Assembly (NCBI RefSeq): GCF_000224145.3
Contig: NC_020168.2
Span: forward strand, 3,576,561 to 3,640,560
Direction of reading: 5' to 3'
Origin: Ciona intestinalis
Taxonomy: Eukaryota; Chordata; Ascidiacea; Phlebobranchia; Cionidae
DNA: 64,000 nt
The translations under genes were made by a program, and so were the position numbers. Below, piece by piece: positions 23,714-36,700 of this stretch; the stretch's first letter is position 1, and every line of letters begins with the position of its first letter. The notes beneath the pieces are model-generated. The model saw only the letters and a list, made by a program, of their open reading frames with translations. It did not search any database and was not told the origin of the DNA.

Positions 23714-24888
23714 AAAAATATCGCCCAGTCAGTAAAATCCGCTATCTTTATCTATTGATCTTCCGCCTCTACATAAAATCCTACCCCTAACTTCGACATA
23801 ATTATTAGGCGGTGTGTTTTACGTCCACGACGATGGACATTGGGCATGTTTGTTGCGTCATAGTCAGTTGATAAACGTAGTGCGATCAAAGCGACACTCG
23901 CTATCTCTTTGTGGCGGACGTATTAAGATCCCATAATTCACACCACGACAGTCGTGCAAAGCTTCACATTATGTACCTAGTTCTTCAACTTATAAGCTGC
24001 TTATTCCATCATCGGCATGTGAGAATGCACAAAGTGTATACACGGCGAGGGATCTGCCTTTTCGCGGCCACATCTTAGACCTGTAGTACCGGTTTCGTGC
24101 ATTCCGCGCCCCATAAGCCGATTTTGGGGCACCCAGTTGTTTATTGTTGTCTGTCCAATCTCGCAATATGCTACCACGAATCTTTTTTACATTACCCGAA
24201 ACTTACATTACCACAAAAATTAGCAGTTCGAATGCGATGTAAGCCAGTAATTCACAACTTTTTTGGGGAGAAATGTCGTTAGATACTAAAACCTAACGTC
24301 GCATTTAACCTAGGTTACACAGTATTCCACCATGGTAGTATTTAACAGTAACGCCTTCACTTCAAAACGTATACAAGAATCGCTAAAACCCTTGTATCCT
24401 TTATGTTCAACTACCAAGCCACCTGTGTACCACAGTATATTGTATATATAGTTCAATAAATTATAAACAATTTCCAATTCGTTCTAACGTTCCGAACTTC
24501 CTCAACATCCCGGATGTAAGTTAGGATTTGGAAAACACCATGACTCTATACTCGTTACAGTATCATGTTACCTGGACCACACTGAAGTGGCCAGTCAGCT
24601 ATAAAGACTAAGCCGGGAAAATCGCTTGTCCTTTTGTGCGGCCAATGCGAGTAATTGACAATTGACCACTTTCCGCTCTTCTGAAATTTTATCTCGAAGG
24701 GAACTGTACAGACGTAATCTGTTGTTTTAGTTATTTGTTGCTTTTGTGCTGCGTACAGTTATTGTACAAGTCTTTTAAATGCAGAGAAACTACAACTTTT
24801 TTAAAAATCTATGCACATATATAGCTGATTAGGTTGTTAAGTTATATGTATAAAGGTGTTTTAAAAATGGGTTAAGGATTCTAAAACG

Positions 24889-25007
24889 TATATAGTAATG
24901 CCGGGAAAGGCGGCTTTATAATTCTTTGAAAGTTCTTTGTTTACTACCAAATGGGACGAGAAAATAGAATGAAAAGTGTTCCATCTTTCTCCACTCTAAT
25001 ATATATC
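24889..25007 (+). mobile_element. Internally deleted MITE, TA-target family
   Basis: The left end TATAGTAATGCCGGGAAAGG is degraded. The right half CGGCTTTATAATTCTTTGAA to CCATCTTTCTCCACTCTAAT is intact. About 75 bp of the left interior are missing. Confidence 0.8.
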
Positions 25008-26002
25008 ACCATTGCTCAGATATTAACGGTTTAACGCACGACACAGTATTATTATTTTTTAACAAAGCTGTACTTTTAATAATCCAGAAAAAGAAAAATC
25101 ATTTTCATTTAACTCAAAGCAATTTTACTGAAAAAGCGAGCATATAGTAATAAATCACAGAGTCTATACTGAAACGGTGCAGGTGGTCAGACATATATAC
25201 AACAAGTCAGTACAAGTTGTCAATTCTCTTCGTAATCAGCCCTTACCTTACCACCGCTCCCCATAATTTGGTAACGTGATACTATGACGTAACTATAGCG
25301 CCTCTGAATCGGAGGCTACTGTTGAATGAACAGGATTTCAGGCTAAATTATGTCGCCGATGAATTACGACATCTGGCTAAATTTAGCCCTTCCAGGTATA
25401 CGGCGATTGCTCAGTCTATGAGACGCGGCATATTGCCGTAATATTTACGTCGCACGGTAAAGATAGGAAGCCCAGATTGTGCGAAAATCGGTCTCGTAAA
25501 ATAAATACTGGGGGTAAAGGCAATCCACACGAAACGCGCTAGGCGTCGAGTGCAGGTTACTCATAACGCGTGGCTCTATTGCGCTACCAAAACTACACCC
25601 GATTACAATCTAATAACAAAAACTAAATCGTTGTTTGTTGACAGCTATGTAGTGTTGATACAACGACAACGACGAATCAAAGCCGGGGTTCAAAAATAGC
25701 CGTTGATTCATATTTTAATAACTTGTTTTCTTCCCACGCCAACTGTATTTGAACCCGGAACCTCTAGGTTGACATCATCGGCTTTGTTGTAATTACGTGA
25801 CTCAATCAATTGAACACAAGGTCGAATAAATGTTACAACCGCACATAAGAAATTGTTTTTCGGCGATTTCGAAAATAATAACTAAATCGATTTCCGATTA
25901 CACCTTAGTACTAAACCTCATATTTTAAAGAACACTAAATGTTTTTGCTCGATTATTTCAAATACCACAATCAATATGACGTAACGTTTTTTTACCTATA
26001 CA

Positions 26003-26190
26003 ATATAGGGATGTGGGGGTACCAAGGTACATGTTCAGAATTTTTTATCCTTCTATTCGGTTGTAAATAACAAATATTTGCAGAATTTTATAACCGTACC
26101 CCCAAGGACGTTGTTAATTGGTAAAAACACGAATAGGAAGTAAGAATATGATGTTCTAACGGCACCCATCTTACCCCCACAGTAAAATAC
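26003..26190 (-). mobile_element. Degenerate MITE, TA-target family
   Basis: ATATAGGGATGTGGGGGTAC at the left, AGAATTTTATAACCGTACCC and GACGTTGTTAATTG inside, and ACCCATCTTACCCCCACAGT at the right follow the family order in reverse orientation with many changes. Confidence 0.65.
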
Positions 26191-27662
26191 CATATACGGC
26201 TGAACCGCAGAAAGAAATGGCGACTGCTAAAAAAGATGATTAAAACACTCGGATAAATTCTGTTAAACGGCTTAACATTTGATTTGTTTCCAGCTACCAA
26301 AAATGCCATTTAAGGCAACCTGTTATTTATAACTTATTTGACCACAACGAGTTTTAAATTGTTGGTTTTGACATTTTTATCACTCATGTCTCCGAAGCCA
26401 TTTTCCGTTTCTCCAGCCTATCTCGGCTTGCTTCTGTTTGTTTGACTGTAAACATGTTCAGTGCTCGCAGAATTTAATTTAAAATCGACTCTCACTATAT
26501 CTTGCTCACAAGAAATTAGGCGGTAGGTTACTCTTGCGATTGCATAAAGCATTTCATAAACAAGCGGCATATAGGCAAAAGTCTATTTCGGCGATGCCGT
26601 TTATTTTGCGACAAACACACATATTGCTGTCGTAGGAAATACACTAGCACCGAGTTTTAAGACAATATTTGTACCCGAAGCAAACTGAAAGTATTAATTT
26701 TGTTGAGCAGCGAACCAAAAAACAATCAAGCCACCGAAAGTCGTTATTTGTTATGAATTCTCTGCTCCGCCAACCGGAATTAATATTCTACGAATTCCTT
26801 ATTTGCCTTTTTGGTTCCCATAATTTGGTTCCCATATTTTCTGGTGTATAGATGCGCTTCTGGCAGTAAAACGCGCTTTTGTTTTCATTTATTTGTTTTC
26901 TCAAAACCCGCGCACAAACCGACGTGTTAAAACTCTCTAAATACGATTCGTTCTTCAGTTCAATTACTGGACAATTAATGCTTTTGCGTCGCGCGATTCC
27001 AGTCATAATTAAAGAAGTTGATTACCGGTTTGCAACAATTGTTCGCGGACAATCGACGATTGTGACGTAACAATTCGGAAACGAAAGCACGTTTCTCAAT
27101 TTCCGTGATCTTCTCGTCGAATTAAATTTCCGAATGACCAGTTTTGTGCTGTACAAACTAGTTTAAACCGGTATAGTAAGCTCAATAAAACAATCTACAT
27201 TTTGTTGGCCTGTCTTGATGCAAAATGCAATAATTTCTTCAGAAAAAAACGCGTAGCTATATTTTTACAAATCGGCTACAATAGTTCTACATCCAAACTT
27301 GCAGTATTAGGAAGAATAAGAAACAGTTGAATAAAGACTACACGTGAGCTGAGGCTATATAACGAGCGATATACTGCTTCCTCTGCTATAATTATACATC
27401 TATATTAATATCGGTCACTGCTTATTTACTACTCTACCTATAGGGGAGGTTAACACATCACGATCTTCTACCCTCACTTCTCGACATGTACTGCACAAAA
27501 ATAGCCGAACTAAAGATTACCCGATTGCTGATGAAACCTCAACTAATGGGTAAGAACAAAATGCGCATGCATCTAGCTTCTTGCGCGATTAAATGAGTTT
27601 TTATTGTTCTTTTACGCGTAGCTCGTTGCGGAGGGTTGCGGGGCTTACATTTACTCCCTATA

Positions 27663-27980
27663 ATGTTATGTATACATTCCGTGTTATTATTTCATGCGCG
27701 GCGTATACCCGTGGCAAGCAAGACAGACTCGCATCGGACAGCACTTAAGCTTAATCCCATCCCGTTGCTGTTCCCCGGTGCCTTGGATTCTTCGAATGTT
27801 GCTTCGTTTAAGCGGCGATCGCGGCAAGGAGGATTGTTCGCCTTAATCCCCCGTCTCCGCAACAGCGACTTTGGCATTTATGAGCTGCTTTCCAAAACAC
27901 CAAGACTTACAGAGGCAGATGCTAAGCGAGTCTTAAACCCAACGAACTCGATAATACAGCCTACACCTCAAGGTAATTAA
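27663..27980 (+). CDS. Uncertain small reading frame, possible secreted precursor or exon
   Basis: An open frame of 105 codons from ATG 27663 to TAA 27978. It begins MLCIHSVLLFHARR, which could be a weak signal sequence, and contains a basic cluster KRRSR and further R/K sites that could be convertase sites, then GLFALIPRLRNSDFG and IYELLSKTPRLTEADAKR. Base composition rises to coding-like values from about 27715. CAAG/GTAATT at the end could be a splice donor, so it may be one exon of a larger gene. I recognise no family, and no partner exon was found. The frame stays open upstream to 27597. Confidence 0.3.
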   Translation: MLCIHSVLLFHARRIPVASKTDSHRTALKLNPIPLLFPGALDSSNVASFKRRSRQGGLFALIPRLRNSDFGIYELLSKTPRLTEADAKRVLNPTNSIIQPTPQGN

Positions 27981-29374
27981 GTGCCCGGTGCTCATGTGTG
28001 CTGCTTTACACTCAACGATCAGGTTTTGCATTACCATTCTAAGTACAGAAATCCAAAATACCGTTCAAGTGCCAGCAAATTAAACAGAAAAAAGAAAAAC
28101 ACATTTTTCAATTGTTTTAGTTTCGTTTATTTTCCAATATTTATACAGACGGGGTTGCTCATAAAGAAAATGTAACGGTTGCTGTTAAAATGTTCGCTGC
28201 CATTTTTATTACATAATCATTTCGACTGCAGAAGGCCAAGTATTTATATTGTATGATACATACCCGCTAACGGAAAATTTTGGAAAGCAAATACAAATAC
28301 CGCAGTGCGTTACTTCGGCTTAAACGGCGGTTGATTTTATTAGGGTGATTTTGAAGGACTTAGAAGGATTTGAGGGTCTTACTTTGCGGTCGTGTCTTGC
28401 TTGGGTTTAATTGTTTCACTGTCGTTGAGAAATAGCGTTTTGACGATTATTAAATAACTCGCCGACCGCTCTCGACTCAATAGAAGATTAAGCAAGTTCG
28501 TACCATGTACCAGAAACAGCGGAAGACCGCGGCGCGATGTTGCCACAACAGCGTCGGAGCCGTCGCCATTTTGTGACCTCGCTCAAAAGGTTCGCGCCGG
28601 CGCCTGCAAATAATGCTCGGAGCCGGATATGGATCGGATAGTACGTGTATGAAAGGCACGCCCAGGCATCGGTGTATTAACGCACATGCTAAAGTTGCAA
28701 GCGATTATGTTGATCGTGATTGATTGCAAATCCGTGACCGCAGCACTCTCAAACTATAAGTTTTATCCGATCAAGAATTCTCCGTCGAATTCTTGTCGAA
28801 CGGGCACTGGGGTTTGGGTAATTAATAAACGATATTGCCTAATGCAAAAATTGGCAAAGTTAAAATCTGCAGCCGATCCAGTTCAAATTGTTGCAGTCAA
28901 TTACCGAGCTCCGGAAATCCCTCTGCTTCTAAAAATCATCCACTGGGTTGTGTTATGTTGAGTGATACGCATCTGCAAAGTATACCTCGTTAGCCGCGAC
29001 GCAGGGCACTGACAGCCGTAATTTTCCTCTCTTTATCGAATCGACCACTTTCTCACAACGGCTATCAGGGTTTCACTTAAATGCGGCGAGCGCTTATGGG
29101 CGCTGCCAAACGCTGGGCTTTTAATTGCATCGCTCTCTTTAGATTTTATGAGTTTTTTTTATCAGATTTGCGAATTTTCCGAGAACTACTATCGGAGAAA
29201 CTATTAGGGTTTAAAACTTAAAAGTTAATGCAAAAACTTGCTCGGTTATCTTCTTGTTTACTTACGTAAATCTCAGTCTATAAATACTTTCTTCGAAGCC
29301 TGTTTCACAATCATTTTTTTGGCTTGGTAGGGAACCGGTTGATTTTATTCATACCTGAAGAAACCGATTTTATT

Positions 29375-29765
29375 TATAGTAGAATGGGGGAGGATGGGAC
29401 ACCGTTTCATTCTATTTTTCGTTACATTCAGCAGTAAACAAAGAACATTCAAAGAATTATAAAACCGTATCCCCACGAATTTTATATTGACCGGTTTTTA
29501 TTGCATAAATACGATCAGGTTATTTGGATACTATAGTAGGTCGGGGGAAGATGGTACACCTTATCATTCGACTTTCTCGCCCTGTTTAGTAGTAAACAAA
29601 GAACATACACAGAATTCTAAAAGCGCATCTTCATGACTGCCATAGATCGTTGTTAATTGTTTAAAACACGATTAGGATATTTGGATATCATGTGCTAAAG
29701 GTGTCCCATCTTCCCCACCCTACCATATGTTTTAAAAGTGTCCCGTGTTCCCCCAACCTACCATA
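29375..29765 (-). mobile_element. MITE (outer copy), split by a second MITE
   Basis: The left part 29375-29533 runs TATAGTAGAATGGGGGAGGA to AGGTTATTTGGATACTA. The remainder TGTTTTAAAAGTGTCCCG ... CCCCCAACCTACCATA resumes at 29728-29765, after the inner copy. Together they form one complete reverse-orientation family member. Confidence 0.85.
29534..29725 (-). mobile_element. MITE (inner copy), inserted into another MITE
   Basis: Begins TAGTAGGTCGGGGGAAGATG and ends CATCTTCCCCACCCTACCA, flanked on both sides by TA (29532-29533 and 29726-29727), which is the target-site duplication expected for this family. It sits inside the ATTTGGATATTATG block of the outer copy. Confidence 0.88.
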
Positions 29766-29924
29766 TGTAATTGCACGAACTCGTGGTTATTTCTGCGATG
29801 CGTACCGTTAGCAGATTTAATATAACCGATATAATTAAAAACTCTCGAGTCGTTAAAACAGCAATTAAACTGTTTGGGTATTTTTTTCTATCAACTGGGA
29901 CTATAAAAGACAACGAAAATATTA

Positions 29925-29985
29925 CCTCAGCTTAATGGGGGTATTAGGTGCTAATAGTATCCCATCTTACACCAAAGTAATATAT
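29925..29985 (-). mobile_element. MITE terminal fragment
   Basis: GGTGCTAATAGTATCCCATC followed by TTACACCAAAGTAATATA resembles the right 50-60 bp of the family in reverse orientation. The rest is not visible. Confidence 0.45.
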
Positions 29986-32900
29986 AGATGTTTTTCACAT
30001 CATAGGATTATTTTTCGAATAAGATTTTTTCCCGAAGTAATTGCTCGATCACGCGACGTGTTATTGGCAGCCACGGTGCTGGTAGCGCGGCTTTTAGAAA
30101 GTTTGGTCACATTTTTCGCCGCCGTGTCTTGCAGAAGATTGTCATCGCAGTACTGACACGTAACTGGGCGACCCCTTACTAGATCCGAGCATCTCTAGCA
30201 GTGAAGAGAATAGCGTACTGCTATAATTAGCGAGCGACGCGAATGCTCACCGTAAACACGAACCAGCTGTTTCATGTTTAGATAAAAACATGCTCCCCGT
30301 GGTAAAAAACGCAGTGTTTACCTGAACATTAGTATTTTCTGTTGTTGCAGAATCATTCGTTAAAAAACAGGGCTTGCAAAAACTTTTGGAAGGGCTTTCA
30401 AAGTATCGCGAACCCGCCATTAGTCTGCTGCTATTTTTGATGTTAATATTTGCAGATAATTGCCCAATTTTTAATCCAAAACTTTGTAGATATGATTTTG
30501 TGTTGGTTTTGTACTCGAGTATAGCAAATGCCGCATTTTGCAGCACTGGCCTTCAGTTCTGCGTCTGTTCAATTCGACAATTTTCTCTCCCTTATCCATC
30601 ATCTATCAGAATAAGTTCGAAGCCTGGAGGCAAATTTGGCCTTGGCCTCCAATCAAAACCCGTAGAATGAGTCCCACCTCACAAACTAAATGCGTTTTAT
30701 TTCACACTTTATTATTTTTTTCCTTGGCTTGCATGCGGTGTTTGCGGTATTAGAACAAAATTCTTTTTAGTTTGTTTACTTATTAAGGCGTATAGTTGCC
30801 GTGATATGAATCTAAACAAGTTTGGTTTTAAACAGAAGAGCTCCTGTACCGGCAATGCTTCCTATTTCAAATAGCGCATCATTTTTATTAAGAGCACGCG
30901 AAGATTTGTGACATTTCTGCAGTCGTCGCAGAAATAAATTTCGTCTGAATAATGCAAGGTGTTAGCACGACAACCACTTTTCTCGATAAATGAATTAAAA
31001 ATTTATTTCAATTACCGTCATCTACAGTGTTAAATATAACACACCTTCATTTGTTGGTCTGCTAAACTAGATGCTGTACAGTGCAAAAATACCACATACA
31101 TTTTTCTATTGTATCTTCCTTCACGTTAACATATAAATAATTGAAATTAAAGTAGATCAAAAAATTAACTTCAAAACGGTAGTCGTTTTTAATCATATGA
31201 GTAAAAAACGGTTAAAAAAATGTGTGCAATTCTTTTTTCTAAGAATTCTTTATTGGTTTATTAATAGAATATTACATGTTTTCTTAAGTATCACGTCGCG
31301 TGGTGCCTGTACCACTTGCTGCAGCCGCAGTGTTTATTTGCTTGTTGCAAGCTTCGTTTGTTTACAATGCAACCACCTAAGATAACGCACACCCCTTGCC
31401 AGGGCTGGCCCGCATTCCTAAACTGTTTAGGTGTATCTACTTCTTGCAATTATAGGCGTGGTTGTGGAGATAAGATTTTCTCCACGTATTTTGCTGTTTT
31501 CAGCAGCGCCAGTACAACGACTGTTTATATTTTTTTCAAAAATATATTTTTGATCGTCAGATATTATAGAGACTGCGCATTGAATGAAAAGCAGGATACT
31601 ACTTCAAACATTGCGGTATCTAGTTGGAAAGGTGCCAAAGTTTTAATTGTTATTCAAAGCCCCTTACAGTGAGGAGGAAAAAATCGCACTCAACGCTTGC
31701 TCTTTGCAAGATAATAGAATATATAGGCGTTATCTAGTTCATTCAAAGATTATCTTATAATTCAGTGCTATTATGCTGTTTGGTGTAATTTACTATCCAT
31801 TGTCGGTTATCAAAAGTGTTGGTGACGTCACACATGTCATTTCACGACGGTGGAGATTGAGGCGTTGCTTGATTAAAGTTTTATGAGTAGGGTTAAGTGG
31901 GCCCAAGTTTAAGCATGGCAGCAAGGCATGCTTGTATAGACCTTGATGAGTTTTCAACACTCTTTTAACCGGCCGTGACTCTGGCCAGTATAATGTCGCA
32001 ATGCTCGCAACGATATTTGCCACGAAAGTAATTAAAGCTAATGAGAAATATGCGGCAGAAAAGGGCTTGTTGTGGTCAGGGGCCTATTACTTATGCATTA
32101 AATGCACCAAGCGCCGCAGACCACAATCCGTCTCGGCCTATTAAGAACAAGGCTGTGGGCCAGCAACCACATTTAGCAACTCATTCATTACACATCAGCA
32201 ACACGAAGATAAAGGTCGGAATTTTCCATTAAATTTAAACTTGCTGTTGTAGAGCTCCGTACCCGCCCATGGTCGCGCGTAATCTATCTTTTTTACGACG
32301 CCACTTGCCCGCAATGGCGCGGCGACGCTGTGACAGAATGTTCCAAAATAGTCTCCTGTCAATATTTACCGAGAAAACACAGGAAAATGTAGTATGCTGC
32401 TGGGATAAAATCAAAATGATGGCCGCCGTTGCCAAACTTAACTATCGTTGAAACGATCTAATCTTGCGGGTTGTGTCAGAAGAAGGCCCCCGCTTTGTTA
32501 AAGCATTACAAGTTATCTTACACAAAACATGCAAACAAAACCTTGACATTCATTTCCTATATCGTAGCTATATATATCCATAAACTGATGGAAGCTTTAC
32601 CGCCAAGTTCGTCATACAACCTAAGTAATCCAATGATAAACATTAGTGAAACAATATTTTGATAAATCAATCCAGCGTGGAGACGCTCCCATTTTGGCTA
32701 CGTACGTCGCCTCCCACGTGACCAGCGCTCGTCCAATCGGGCGCCACGATTCATCATTGCCACGGTGTCACGCCGACAATTCAATTTCCGTAGATCCAGC
32801 AATATTCGGAACGCGTCAGTCGGCCGCGCGACGATCAACCTTGTTTATCCTTTCGTCGCCGCATCATACAAGAAAACCACGTCACATTTTGTGCGTTTTC

Positions 32901-33763
32901 GGCGCGGAATTTTCGCGTCGAAAGTCGAACGTGGACTGTTTACATGATAGTACGTCCTGATGCATTTTTAGTCGCTGGCAGTGACTGAAAACGGAAACAA
33001 TTATCTCTTTTCAGAACCAAGTATGAACGATTGAAATAGCTATGACGGTACGTAGACTATCCACCCGGCGGTGTCCAGCCTATACCACGTGTCAAGCTCT
33101 CAAAATATTGCCCACACTAAAATCTGTTACCAGCATTTATTGCACCATGTACATTTAATAAAAATCTCTTAATTATGTTAATTGTCTGAAGGTTTGACCG
33201 CTAATTTTTTTAATTAATAAATTTACAAAATGTTGGTTGTAAATCAAAAGTGTTAATATGCTAATGATACACGTAAATCATGCTTTAACTTGTTTAATTC
33301 AGCTATCCTGCAAGTATAATTCACCTGATATCGAACGGACATCTTTTATTCATCCTATTTCTACAGCGCCACCCCACGATCGTTATTAATCAGAATGACT
33401 GGCTGTAGGGAGAATCCCATGAACAGAAAACATGCTATCGCGTTTTTGTGATATGGACATGGGCTATCACATAATTTGCATTACTAACAAGAATTCGAAC
33501 ATCATAGCTGTATATCTATCTCGAAAAGTTAGTAAGAGTAATTTTTGAGAATTATTTTATCCAATTATTTGTAGCAATAGTAATAACGTCTCTCGATTAT
33601 ATGTGCGACCGACATATCATATTTTCATAAAACATCCGATACGTCACACGCTCACACGATTTTGCTTTTCCGCAGCATTCGTAAAATACATTGTATATTC
33701 AAACTAAACCAATATATTGTTTTGTGAAACAGGTAACATAGACAGTCACTAGTACGTAGCAAT

Positions 33764-36700
33764 ATGGGGGTTTTAAACACCTGGAGAGATACTTGTTATT
33801 TATTGTTGGTCGTTTCAACGTTTTGTATTTGTGTTCTGGTGCACTGTTTAAAGTTATCACACAAGACGAAAAAATACTTTTTCTCAATATGTGGTTTTAC
33901 ACAAGTGGTGATTTTCTGTGGGGTTGACACTTTGCATTTTGTTGTTATGGTTTGTGTTGGAACTGCTATGGCAAAATCAAGGTACATGAAACATGTATTA
34001 ATAACTGATATTTATTCAGATACAGAAACTGCTGACATTAATACAAGATAACAAGTTATAATCTATTAATAACATTTTTACCTTTCAAAGTTACATAGGT
34101 GGTAACTTGTAAGCGGACATAAGGTGTATGTAACAGAACACATGTTATAAAGACTGTTAATAAATGTCTTCCCACACGAGAGTAAATAAGTTACTTTAAA
34201 TAAATCAATAAAAAAGTCTGTTTTATATGATCCAACTATTTGTTTTTATAGGGGTAAAGTTTGCAACACCTGCTAATTTTTTAGCTTAGATTGTGTGTTT
34301 TTCGGCAAGGGATTTATGGGTAATTATTCTAACCTGGTGGTCACTAATGGGTTGTCTAGTACTCTAGTAAACTATTACAGGGTTCTATTAAACAGCAAAA
34401 CAGGTCATATTTAATTATACTAATTACTTTGTTTTTTTTTGACAGGACTAATCCCAGACTACTGTTTGTATACTGCTTGGCCCATCGGGTATTTTTCTCA
34501 TCATCTGGTTTTTTTGGCCTTAAGAGAGATGAAAATAACTTAGCAAATGCGTTAATGCTTGTAACAACAGTAAAGGTATGTAGTTTGTAAGTTTGAATCT
34601 TTGGTAATTAAACCACTATGTAAGTCGAAACCAAAATAAATTTTAAAATGTCAAAACTTTTAATGTCACAAAGATATGCAGATGATTACTTGTATAGTTG
34701 TATGAATAAATGAATGTAACTTACTTTATTCTCGCGTGGCCGGAAAACGACAGTCGTTATCACACGGGTTTAACACCTTCATGCCAGCTTACGAGTTACC
34801 ATGTATGTTACTTTGTGGGTGATTATTTTGTTGTTTTTTTATTTTATTTTTTATGTATGGCTGATAATTTGGACAACCCATTAGTGACCACTGGGTTGGA
34901 GCAATTGCTGTTAGGTGTCTTGCCCAAAGATACATACGCCTACAATGGTACCAGCGTGAGCCTTGAACCCATTACCTCTGGGTTACAGGTTGGCGTGCTA
35001 ACCACTACGCCACCGCGCCGGACAAGGTAGGTCTGCACCAGGTGTATGAAATAGGAACACCCCTATAGTAACGACTGTAGTTGCCCCATCACACGAGAAT
35101 AAATATCATGCTATGTGTTTTACTGGCTGTCGTTTTGCTGTTGATTTCCCTTTATTCGTTTTTCAAATAATATAATCTTAGCTATTGTCTTGAAGAAAAA
35201 AACTATATATATATAACATATGTTATGTCACAAAAATAATAAAATATGTTATGTGATAAGGTATAACTTTTTTAGATGATCACTGTTGGATATGAAGCCG
35301 TAGCAACCAGAGAATCAATAAAAAACCGAAGTAAGGTTGAAACCATAAAGGCTAAGACAAATGGACATATCAGAGAGAATGGGGAAAAACATGCCAGAAA
35401 ACGAGAAATGCTTATGATGGAGGAACCCATTTCAACCCTGGATATCTTGTGTTACATGACCAGTTTTATTGGATTATTTACAGGTGATAAATTATTGTAT
35501 TTTGCATTGAGATTTTAAGTACTGCACTTATGCGATTGTGGTTAATAATATGTAAAAAATTGGGCTTGAGAAAGCGTTTTTAAGGTTTTAGGTCCAGAAA
35601 TTCAGAAAAGCCTAAAGCTGTAGTAGCTGCTACAAAGCTTTTAAAAAAAATCAGTTTGTTTGGGTTTTCTAGCCACGCCCACACTTGTCTTTTTTTCAGT
35701 AAATAAAGTTCACAGCAGGTTTAAACTGTTCTCATTGCAGTTAGTGCAGCTTTTATGTATAAACTTTCAGTGATTTTCAGGTAAATTTTAAGGTTTGACA
35801 TAAATTTCACAAACTATATTTTAGCAAAGTTTTTGGTTGTATTTTATCGACTGTTGCATTATGTATTCTAAGAATGCTAGTGGAGTCGACCAGCATAAAG
35901 ACAGTCTTCCTATTTGTTTCATTGTGTGTAGTGTACAGTTTCCTTCCTGTTAAGTCTCATTGTTTATGATATTAAATTTCACCCATGTTTGTGTTAATTT
36001 TATGCGAGCAATTTGTACAATAAAATATAACATTCCTTTAAAATCACATGCATTTTAAAAGATATCATATCCCATTGTACAAAATGCTCAAAAATTGATG
36101 TTTCAGGTCCTTTATTCAGATACAGAACCTACCATGACATGCTTGATACCCCAAACACAAGGTCATACAAAACACAACTGCTTGCGAAATTTAAAATCTT
36201 TATTGCAGTATTTGTAACGTTTTTGATTGGGAATTATGTTCTTGACCCAAATTATTTAAAAGAAGATGCATTTTATGAAGCCAGTTTGGGTCACAGGTGG
36301 TGTATTTTGTATTAATATTATATTAATATTTTTTTTTCTTTAACAAGATTAATTTGGTGTTCCTTTATGGGTTGTCTATGCTGTCAGCCATACATAAAAG
36401 AAACATCTAGTACCACTTTCAAGCTTCAGAGGTACACAGTAACTTGTGGTGTGTGTAACAGAACAACCGCGTTTCAATGACAGTTGTTGCCCCTCCATGC
36501 GAGGTTAAATAAGTTTAATTCATTCATCCAAGATGAATATTGAAGAGTTCAGAAATTCCATATTTTAGGTTATTGTGGATTGTTCCGATCATAGTTGTGT
36601 TTCAAATCAAGTATTCAGTCATATGGGTGGTAATGGAAATGTTTTATATATTGGTTGGACTTGGAGCTTACCCTGAAACCAGTGAACCTTTACCAGGCCA

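Larger units (their letters stand above)
20849..33763. other. FoxF / MBOAT7 head-to-head intergenic region
   Basis: Nearly 13 kb upstream of both FoxF (- strand) and MBOAT7 (+ strand). The FoxF-proximal part, roughly 20.85-24 kb, should hold its promoter and known early enhancers. The rest is CpG-rich unique sequence with degenerate MITEs at 23.5, 24.9 and 26.0 kb and a nested MITE pair at 29.4-29.8 kb. A GC-rich block at 32690-32900 has a CACGTG E-box and a CCAAT box and could be a promoter or enhancer. Apart from one doubtful small reading frame at 27.7 kb, no gene is supported. Confidence 0.6.

Noticed and set aside
25679-25800. Inverted repeat CAAAGCCGGGGTTCAAA / TTTGAACCCGG...GGCTTTG with B-box-like GGTTCAAA
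   Set aside because: The arms match only in pieces, no acceptor stem of a tRNA can be drawn, and there is no target duplication. It is left uncalled.
30374-30670. Open frame of about 98 codons with a hydrophobic segment
   Set aside because: It has no initiating ATG at its start, no family resemblance and irregular composition. It is probably chance.
34985-35031. tRNA-like sequence (A-box and B-box) on the - strand
   Set aside because: Several copies share the same degenerate head followed by a common non-tRNA body and tail, so it is the SINE promoter and not a functional tRNA gene.
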